Source of the DNA: JAAZKI01 sp012799905
GTDB taxonomy: Bacteria; Verrucomicrobiota; Lentisphaeria; Oligosphaerales; Oligosphaeraceae
NCBI GenBank assembly: GCA_050949415.1
Contig: JBMNFR010000006.1
Location: forward strand, 434,001-498,000
DNA: 64,000 nt
Direction of reading: 5' to 3'
Numbering within the stretch: the stretch's first letter is position 1; every line of letters begins with the position of its first letter. Positions 58,941-64,000 of this stretch are shown here, piece by piece. A model generated the notes under the pieces. The model had not been told where the DNA came from, did not search any database, and saw only the letters and a list, made by a program, of their open reading frames with translations. Made by a program: the position numbers and the translations under genes.

Positions 58941-60704
58941 TCAGGCTGGCTGCTTTCTCGTCTCCAATTTGCGTGTGATGATGGTCTGGAGGATTCCCAG
59001 GATATAATTGACCGTCATATACAGGGTAAGTGCGGATGGCATGCCATAGAACAGAACCATGAAGAAGATCGTCATCATGTTCATCATTTTGGCCTGTTGC
59101 GGATCAGCCGACGGAGTGATTTTCTGCTGCCAGAACATAGCGGCGCCCATCAGGAGGGCGAGGGGGCGGATAGGCAAGAAGGACGGCGAAAAAGCCAGGG
59201 TGTCGGGCATGGAAAGGTCAACCGCCCAGAGAAAGCCGGCGTGCCGCAGTTCGACAGCGTTGCGGAAGGTGTTGAACAGGGCGAAGAAAACCGGGATTTG
59301 GAACAGCATGGGCAGGCACCCGCCGAATTGACTGACTTTGTGCTCTTTGAACAACTCCTGTTGCTTGCGGTATAACTTGGTCGGGTCGTCTTTGTATTTT
59401 TCCCGCATTTCTTTCAACTGGGGTTGCAGAGCCTGCATCCGACGCATGGACACGGTGCTCTTATGAGACAGGGGCCAGAACAGGAGTTTGACCAGGAGCG
59501 TCAGGCAGATGATGCCCATGCCCCAGCCGGTGCTGGCGGGAAACAGGCTGCTGATCCAGACCATGCCATCCAGGAGCACACGGCTCAAAAATCCCATCCA
59601 GGCCGGCCGCCAGAAGAAGAAGCGGTTCATGTCCATGATGGTGTCAAGGCCGTTTTTCATGCCATTGAGGCGGTGGTAGTTCTTGGGCCCGGCATAGGCG
59701 CCGACCGTCCAGGTCTTGCTTTCCCCGGGCGGCAAGGTGACTGGCGCGGACAAGACGGCCCGGAGGCGGCAACGGCCGTATTCCTGGGTGGGGACGCCTT
59801 CCTGGTGAATGGACGGGACTGCCGAGGCGTCGACGCCGACTAAGGGCTGGTCCAGGCTCCAGAGAGCAAACAGGAAATACTTGGAATGGACAGCGGTCCA
59901 GCGCGTCGGCTGCATCGCCAGCTCGTGCTGTTTTTCCAGGCTCAGCTTGCTGATGGATTTAAGGTTAAAGGAACGCGTTTTGGTTGAACGCGTTTTTGAT
60001 CCGTTGAACAGGCCGATGGCGGCGCCGCCGGCTGCTTCGCCGCGGCTGGCCTTGCGGTTTGGCGAGACGGACGGCGGCAGGGCGCCGGCTTCCAGTCGAA
60101 TTCCTGGCAGCAGCTGCGCCGAGTCGCCAAGGTTGGAGACCGTGACGGTATAGCGCCATTCGTAGGTTTCTGCCGGGAAGGCGGCCCAGGTCTCGGTGAC
60201 TTGCAGCCGGTTGTCTAAGGTCTGGCGGGTGATGGTCAGCTCGGTTTCAGTCTGGCTGGTTACGGTCGCGTCGGAATCTAGAGCCAGGCCGGCTGGGTCC
60301 GGGACCAATGCCAGGAACGGATAGTCATGATGCCCGAGGACGACTTTCTCAGGCGGCGTCTGCTGACCTCGCTCCGGCTTGTCCTGGAGATACTGGTCAA
60401 GGATGACTTCCGTCATCCCACCGCCGTCGGGCGCGACCATGGCGACGGCTTCGTCTGGCCGGACTAAGGCGACGGGCGGCTGGGACGGGGCTGGCCATGG
60501 AGTCCGCAGGTCGAGGGGCGCTGGCGCCATGACCGGCGCGGCCGGCGTGGTTGCTTCGGGGGCGGGGGTGGTTACATCCCCCTGCTGTGCAGCGGCGTCC
60601 GGCTGCGGCATTGGCCTGGTTGGTCTGGGCTGAAAATAGACCGCGAGAAAGAATACCAGGAGGCAGACGGTGACGCCGATGATGGTGACTTTATCGTATT
60701 TCAC
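58941..60704 (-). CDS. yidC: Membrane protein insertase YidC
   Basis: 587 residues. The N-terminal anchor (VTIIGVTVCLLVFFLAVYFQ) is followed by a Pro/Ala-rich linker and the large periplasmic beta-domain typical of diderm YidC. The C-terminal five-helix insertase core includes WMGFLSRVLLDGMVWISSLF, MRRMQALQPQLKEMREKYKD and GCLPMLFQIPVFFALFNTFR. It inserts proteins in the inner membrane with or without SecYEG. It overlaps yidD by 14 bases. Confidence 0.97.
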   Translation of the reverse strand: MKYDKVTIIGVTVCLLVFFLAVYFQPRPTRPMPQPDAAAQQGDVTTPAPEATTPAAPVMAPAPLDLRTPWPAPSQPPVALVRPDEAVAMVAPDGGGMTEVILDQYLQDKPERGQQTPPEKVVLGHHDYPFLALVPDPAGLALDSDATVTSQTETELTITRQTLDNRLQVTETWAAFPAETYEWRYTVTVSNLGDSAQLLPGIRLEAGALPPSVSPNRKASRGEAAGGAAIGLFNGSKTRSTKTRSFNLKSISKLSLEKQHELAMQPTRWTAVHSKYFLFALWSLDQPLVGVDASAVPSIHQEGVPTQEYGRCRLRAVLSAPVTLPPGESKTWTVGAYAGPKNYHRLNGMKNGLDTIMDMNRFFFWRPAWMGFLSRVLLDGMVWISSLFPASTGWGMGIICLTLLVKLLFWPLSHKSTVSMRRMQALQPQLKEMREKYKDDPTKLYRKQQELFKEHKVSQFGGCLPMLFQIPVFFALFNTFRNAVELRHAGFLWAVDLSMPDTLAFSPSFLPIRPLALLMGAAMFWQQKITPSADPQQAKMMNMMTIFFMVLFYGMPSALTLYMTVNYILGILQTIITRKLETRKQPA

Positions 60705-60966
60705 GGTGTTGGGAATCCGTTTTTCCGGGTGGTGGGACGGGGTCGTAAACCGAACCGCGATACAGGGGCTGGCATCGGCAGAGGCGCCATGCGGTCAAGG
60801 CGATGCCATGCATGACGCCGTGGGCCAGCAGGGCCTGTCGGGCGTACTCGGAGCAGTTTGGCTGAAAGCGGCAGCAAGGCCCTTTGAGCCGGGACAAATA
60901 GCGTTGGTAGAATGTGATGATGCCGACCAGCAGGTCACGGAGAAGCAGGTGGGGTGACTTGGACAT
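60691..60966 (-). CDS. yidD: Membrane protein insertion efficiency factor YidD
   Basis: 91 residues. The family motif is complete: LVGIITFYQRYLSRLKGPCC, then RFQPNCSEYARQALLAHGVM, then RLCRCQPLYRGSVYDPVP. The small protein assists YidC-dependent insertion. Its start lies inside the end of rnpA (32-base overlap) and its stop inside the start of yidC, so all three are translationally coupled. Confidence 0.95.
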   Translation of the reverse strand: MSKSPHLLLRDLLVGIITFYQRYLSRLKGPCCRFQPNCSEYARQALLAHGVMHGIALTAWRLCRCQPLYRGSVYDPVPPPGKTDSQHREIR

Positions 60967-61384
60967 GGTCTTTATCTCCCGGCGCCTCTTGGGGAAGCGC
61001 CAGTTTGCCTAAACCCAGCCGTTCAACCAGGCGGCGGACATCGCCGATAACGTCCGCCAATTTGGCTTTTTGAAGGGCGTGGCGGGGAATGAAAAGCAGC
61101 CATACCGGCGGTAAGGCCGGATACAGCTGGCGATAGGTCTCTCGGAACAGCCGACGGGCGCGATTGCGTTTCACCGCCAGCGGACTGTAGCGCCGAGAAA
61201 TGGAAAACGCCGCCCTGCGCTGGTTGTCAGGCGGCGTCTTGACAGCAATGAGCACGCAGAATTTGCCGACTTGTTTGTCGGTGCTGGCCCGCATCGCGTC
61301 AAACTGCCATTTAGCCCGCAGGCGGGCGTCGCGGCCAAAGGCCGGATGGCGGCGAGGTGGGGAGCGGTGGCTTGGGGTGCTCAT
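60935..61384 (-). CDS. rnpA: Ribonuclease P protein component
   Basis: 149 residues, longer than usual because of a basic N-terminal extension and a C-terminal tail (LALPQEAPGDKDHVQVTPPA) encoded in the overlap with yidD. The RNA-binding signature is present: SRRYSPLAVKRNRARRLFRETYR (the RNR box). It assists the RNase P RNA in tRNA 5'-end maturation. It starts 22 bases after rpmH. Confidence 0.93.
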   Translation of the reverse strand: MSTPSHRSPPRRHPAFGRDARLRAKWQFDAMRASTDKQVGKFCVLIAVKTPPDNQRRAAFSISRRYSPLAVKRNRARRLFRETYRQLYPALPPVWLLFIPRHALQKAKLADVIGDVRRLVERLGLGKLALPQEAPGDKDHVQVTPPASP

Positions 61385-61406
61385 GGCCTGGCCAGCCTGT
61401 CCTGTT

Positions 61407-61541
61407 TTACAGGGCCAGGCGCTTGCGTCCGATCCGGCGACGATTGGCCAGGATTTTGCGGCCGCTGCGGGTGGCCATGCGGGCTCGGAAGCCCATTTTG
61501 CGTTTGCGCGGCAGAGAATGCGGTTGGAAGGTTCTTTTCAT
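61407..61541 (-). CDS. rpmH: 50S ribosomal protein L34
   Basis: 44 residues: begins MKRTFQPHSLPRKRKMGFRA and ends GRKRLAL. It contains the L34 signature in full and is very basic. AAAGGA lies seven bases before the ATG at 61541. It heads the rpmH-rnpA-yidD-yidC-jag cluster, which in many bacteria lies near the replication origin. Upstream, CCTATAAGCGCAAA is directly repeated (minus strand, about 61578-61552), a possible regulator or leader element. Confidence 0.97.
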   Translation of the reverse strand: MKRTFQPHSLPRKRKMGFRARMATRSGRKILANRRRIGRKRLAL

Positions 61542-61994
61542 GGTTGTGTTCCTTTGCGCTTATAGGTTTGCGCTTATAGGTTGCAGTTAATATGCGATTA
61601 TTGATCCAAGTCCGCCCCAACAACGCTTGCTAACAGCGCTGCCAGGCATGGAATGAGTGAGAAAGCGTCCAAAAAGCATAGTTTGTGAAAAAATGCCAGT
61701 CGAGACTCTTCGGCTAACCTCTGAGTTAGAGTCTTCTAACATAATCCATGATTTGCCGGACGCAACTTGCCAAAGGGAATTTTGTCCAGAGCGAGTAAGC
61801 GGACAGCGAGTGATACGAGGGACTTTTCTTAGGGACGAGGGGCGAGGAGCGGTGCGTCTGGCACTAAAGTGCCGACACTGGACGGAAGTGGACTTTAATG
61901 GACAATGGAGCTTTCGCCGCGTGTCCTCCATAGGCTTCCAGCCAGCAAAATTATGTCATGCTTGCAGTCATGCCCTTTGCGCCTGCAATTCTGC
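61542..61994. other. Intergenic region between rpmH and gcvH with repeat words
   Basis: No gene is supported in about 450 bases. 61836-61910 holds words of the repeat vocabulary: GGGGCGAGGAGCGG, GGCACTAAAGTGCCGACACT and GGACGGAAGTGGACTTTAATGG-type TGGAC text. No DnaA boxes (TTATCCACA or near matches) were noticed although the rpmH cluster is often near oriC. Confidence 0.6.
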
Positions 61995-62369
61995 TTACGG
62001 TTTGTCGCCGTGCAGGAAGCGCTGGTAGTTTTTTTCGTCCATCAAGGCGGCTAGTTCGTCGGCCGGGACTTGGCAAAGTCGGCAAATCCAGCCATCTTTT
62101 TCCGGGCTGTCGTTCAGCTGACCTGGGTTTTCGGTCAGACTGGCATTTATTTCGACGACCCGTCCGCTGACCGGCGCGATGACATCTGAGGCGGCTTTGA
62201 CGGATTCCACCACGCAGAGGGTGTCGCCAGCAGTGATCGCGGCGCCTGGTTCAGGCAGTTCGACGAAATTGACCTCGCCGAGCTCCTCGGCGGCAAAGGC
62301 CGAGATGCCGACCGTGACTGTGTCACCATCGACTTGCACCCATTGGTGCTCTTCGCTGTAATGCTTCAT
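61995..62369 (-). CDS. gcvH: Glycine cleavage system H protein
   Basis: 124 residues from ATG 62369 (MKHYSEEHQWVQVDGDTVTV), with AAGGAG ten bases upstream; the longer open frame upstream is not conserved. The lipoyl-lysine motif is VVESVKAASDV and the core strands ITAFAAEELGEV-type (here ISAFAAEELGEVNFVELP) match the family. H protein shuttles the aminomethyl group between P and T proteins. No other glycine-cleavage gene is in the window; the gene is monocistronic here. Confidence 0.96.
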   Translation of the reverse strand: MKHYSEEHQWVQVDGDTVTVGISAFAAEELGEVNFVELPEPGAAITAGDTLCVVESVKAASDVIAPVSGRVVEINASLTENPGQLNDSPEKDGWICRLCQVPADELAALMDEKNYQRFLHGDKP

Positions 62370-62834
62370 GACGTTACTTCTCCTTGGACAGGGCGTTTTT
62401 CCGGCGCTGATATGAAAAAAACGACGGAAATACCGCAATAATTTCAGAAAGAATAAGTTTTTCTGCTTGCAATTTGATTTAGGGAAATCATTGTATTTGG
62501 TATGACCTTGAGGCGCTTTTGGCCGATACCAGCGCCGAAACGGTGGAGTGAAATTGTTTTTTTCTTGTAAGGTGCTTCCTTTCAATGCATTGTGAGAAAG
62601 GAAAGGCCTCCTGCCAGCGCCCAGCAGGGGAAAATGAAAGGAGAAACTGGGGCGAGGTAGGCGCTTTTTTATCGTCGGTCGCTTGCGCTCTATCTAATAT
62701 GATGTAACTTCTATTAGTTTGAAAGTTTTCTTGCAATAAAAAATTATCTTGTTATGTTGTTAAGGTATCCGGCGTCGTGTGCAAGCAAAGGCGCCGGGCA
62801 ACGTTGAACCAACAGCTGAAAGGGAGTCTTTATC
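62370..62834. other. Divergent intergenic region between gcvH and the two-helix protein gene
   Basis: No gene recognised. A stem pairs CTTCCTTTC (62575-62583) with GAAAGGAAA (62596-62604), followed by a CCTGC/GCAGG hairpin (62610-62628). A possible rightward promoter is TTGCAA (62731-62736), 16 bases, TATGTT (62753-62758). The A/T-rich stretch 62690-62760 is the likely promoter zone. Confidence 0.4.
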
Positions 62835-63605
62835 ATGAATATGGTTCAAATTATTGTGATGATTGTCGCCGGTATCGTTGCCTTTGTGGCCATGAACAAG
62901 CAGAAGCAAGGCGCGGCCTGGGGTCAGCCCGTGGCCATCATTTGTGCTATCATCGCTATTGTGGCGGCTCTATGGAGCACGGTGAGCAACCTGAGCGGCT
63001 CAGGCGCCAAGAAGGCCCAGGAGCGTGAAGTCGAATTCCAGAAAATCCAGACCCGCAAGTTGGGTCAGTACATCGCGCAGAATCACGCTGGCGCCAAGGT
63101 CATCATTATCAATGACCCCTTCAATGACGGCACCCGTCCGAATCCCATGCTCGAAGGTCTGAAGGATGGCCTGGGCAGCGCTGTCACCATCGTCGCCGAA
63201 GTCGCTCCGGCAGTGCCCAAGATGGAGAATGCGGAAGGCCCCGAAGGCGAAATGATGGAGCCCATGGAAACCTGGTACACAGCCAGGGCGATGGACGACA
63301 TCCTGAAAGGCGCCAACGCCGATTATGACATGGTCATCACCTGCATCGGCCTGCCGGCCGGCGGCCTCGCCCGCCTGAAAGGCAAGAAAGTCGCCATTGC
63401 CGGCGGCAGCGTCTATGAGTACGGTCCTGCCATTCAGGGCAAGATGATTGTCGCTGCTGTCACTTACAAGCCGGATGCCGAATACGATGACAAGCCAGTT
63501 CCGTCGAATATGGAAGAGGCTTTCAACAAGCGCTATTTGCTGGTAACGCCCGAAAACTTGGCTGAGGTCGCCACCAAGTATGGCGAGCTGTTTGAAAAGA
63601 GATAA
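62835..63605 (+). CDS. Uncharacterised two-helix membrane protein
   Basis: 256 residues; AAGGGAG lies eight bases before the ATG. Two hydrophobic helices occupy residues 3-20 and 31-50 (VQIIVMIVAGIVAFVAM, PVAIICAIIAIVAALWSTV). The soluble remainder has a Rossmann-like alternation: GAKVIIINDPFNDGTRPNPM, then LKDGLGSAVTIVAEV, then ADYDMVITCIGLPAGGLARL, GKKVAIAGGSVYEYGPAI, and GKMIVAAVTYKPDAEYDDKP. This resembles a periplasmic-binding or receiver-like fold facing one side of the membrane. No family was recognised. A strong hairpin lies downstream. Confidence 0.75.
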   Translation: MNMVQIIVMIVAGIVAFVAMNKQKQGAAWGQPVAIICAIIAIVAALWSTVSNLSGSGAKKAQEREVEFQKIQTRKLGQYIAQNHAGAKVIIINDPFNDGTRPNPMLEGLKDGLGSAVTIVAEVAPAVPKMENAEGPEGEMMEPMETWYTARAMDDILKGANADYDMVITCIGLPAGGLARLKGKKVAIAGGSVYEYGPAIQGKMIVAAVTYKPDAEYDDKPVPSNMEEAFNKRYLLVTPENLAEVATKYGELFEKR

Positions 63606-63707
63606 GCGCACCTGAGCAGACGGATTTCATCTCAGGGCTCGTTCACCGGCGTTGTTGTGCGCCAATGCGCCTCGTTTGAGCCCATCCGAAAAGTATAGTT
63701 TGGTTTT

Positions 63708-63752
63708 GCGAGGGGGAGGAAAGGGCTGCTGGCCCCTTCCTCCCCCTTGCGC
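63708..63752 (+). terminator. Strong hairpin downstream of the two-helix protein gene
   Basis: GCGAGGGGGAGGAAAGGG at 63708-63725 pairs with CCCCTTCCTCCCCCTTGCGC at 63733-63752. The stem is long and GC-rich with few mismatches. There is no T run after it, but it is placed as a terminator before the next gene. Confidence 0.6.
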
Positions 63753-63809
63753 TACCCACATCTCTTTCGGCTCAAAGCGCCGGTTTTTCAGGCATAAGGT
63801 GTGTCGAAT

Positions 63810-64000
63810 ATGGATTCGGAGTTGATGCAATTTCCGGTGCAGTGGCACGGCCGGCTCTTGATGCACGCTGAGGCTGCGGATGTCGAGGCCGCGGTGAAGC
63901 GGATATACCTTGCTTTGGGCTTGGGCGGGGCCACGATCGCACCGGGGAGAAAGTCGTCCAGCGCGCGTTATGTGACCTGGCAGGTGAGCGCCGTCGTCCC
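63810..64000 (+). CDS. DUF493 (YbeD-like) family protein, N-terminal part
   Basis: 63 codons before the window ends. The sequence (FPVQWHGRLLMHAEAADVEA, then APGRKSSSARYVTWQVSAVV) follows the YbeD/DUF493 pattern: a hydrophobic first strand, a helix, and a K-S-S-x-x-x-Y-x-x strand. AAGG lies ten bases before the ATG at 63810. DUF493 proteins are small ACT-like regulators of unknown target. Identification rests on a partial sequence. Confidence 0.6.
   Translation, partial: MDSELMQFPVQWHGRLLMHAEAADVEAAVKRIYLALGLGGATIAPGRKSSSARYVTWQVSAVV

Noticed and set aside
60691..61994. Replication origin near rpmH
   Set aside because: The rpmH-rnpA-yidD-yidC cluster is often near oriC, but no dnaA, dnaN or DnaA-box cluster is present.
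1..64000. tRNA or rRNA genes
   Set aside because: No cloverleaf with GTTCRA-type T-loop or rRNA-like stretch was recognised by eye; a covariance search (tRNAscan-SE) would be decisive.

Overview
The window most likely comes from a bacterium of the PVC superphylum (Lentisphaerota or a close relative). The best evidence is at 45.6-53.7 kb: five genes in the same order as the Amuc_1098-1102 pilus-like locus of Akkermansia (secretin, Amuc_1099, Amuc_1100, PilM-like Amuc_1101, Amuc_1102). Core genes are GC-rich. A central stretch (about 11.8-29.9 kb) is more AT-rich and looks acquired. No rRNA, tRNA or CRISPR array was recognised.

Layout. (1) 1-8.0 kb: a leftward operon with the parts of a type II fatty-acid/polyene pathway: ketoreductase, CrtI-like FAD oxidoreductase, ketosynthase, acyl carrier protein, PlsC-type acyltransferase, PaaK-like adenylating ligase, a radical SAM/SPASM protein fused to an ApeP/FabZ-like dehydratase, a LolA-like carrier and the start of a membrane protein. 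It mixes aryl-polyene features (LolA, dehydratase, ligase) with features proposed for ladderane loci (radical SAM, CrtI-like enzyme). (2) 8.4-11.7 kb: Ddl ligase, a TRL-family lipoprotein and a six-hairpin glycosidase-like protein. (3) 11.8-29.9 kb: a defence island with YkvA, a Schlafen-type AlbA_2 protein, a SatD-like protein, an AAA ATPase/DUF4276 pair, a three-part HipBST toxin-antitoxin with visible operators, and a type I restriction-modification locus whose subunit genes are separated by an ORF6N/PLD protein, a broken dinD, a Fic protein, repeats and a YgjP-like protease gene, plus an orphan half-HsdS. (4) 30.1-37.6 kb: a GH28-like protein and a 1988-residue secreted protein. (5) 38.4-45.4 kb: mutL, rlmN, an ArnT-like glycosyltransferase and a DUF6807 protein. 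(6) 45.6-53.7 kb: the pilus-like operon. (7) 53.88-55.67 kb: an insertion sequence with 24-bp inverted repeats and an 8-bp target duplication. (8) 55.7-64 kb: floA, guaB, then jag-yidC-yidD-rnpA-rpmH (the conserved ribosome/membrane-insertion cluster), gcvH, a two-helix membrane protein and the start of a DUF493 gene.

A second layer is a set of intergenic repeat modules that recur in different combinations: a 45-50 bp core (six copies), a ~280-bp nested hairpin (two copies bracketing hsdR), degenerate GTCCAC tracts, a GGAACTCCGAGTATCAAT module, a CACGGAATACACGG module, a short TGGAC/GTCCA hairpin, and arrays of three different 7-bp units. They touch the start and stop of mutL, supply the last codons of rlmN and abut the start of the GH28 gene, so they are remodelling gene ends. 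All functional statements rest on reading the sequence and family knowledge; no database search was run.
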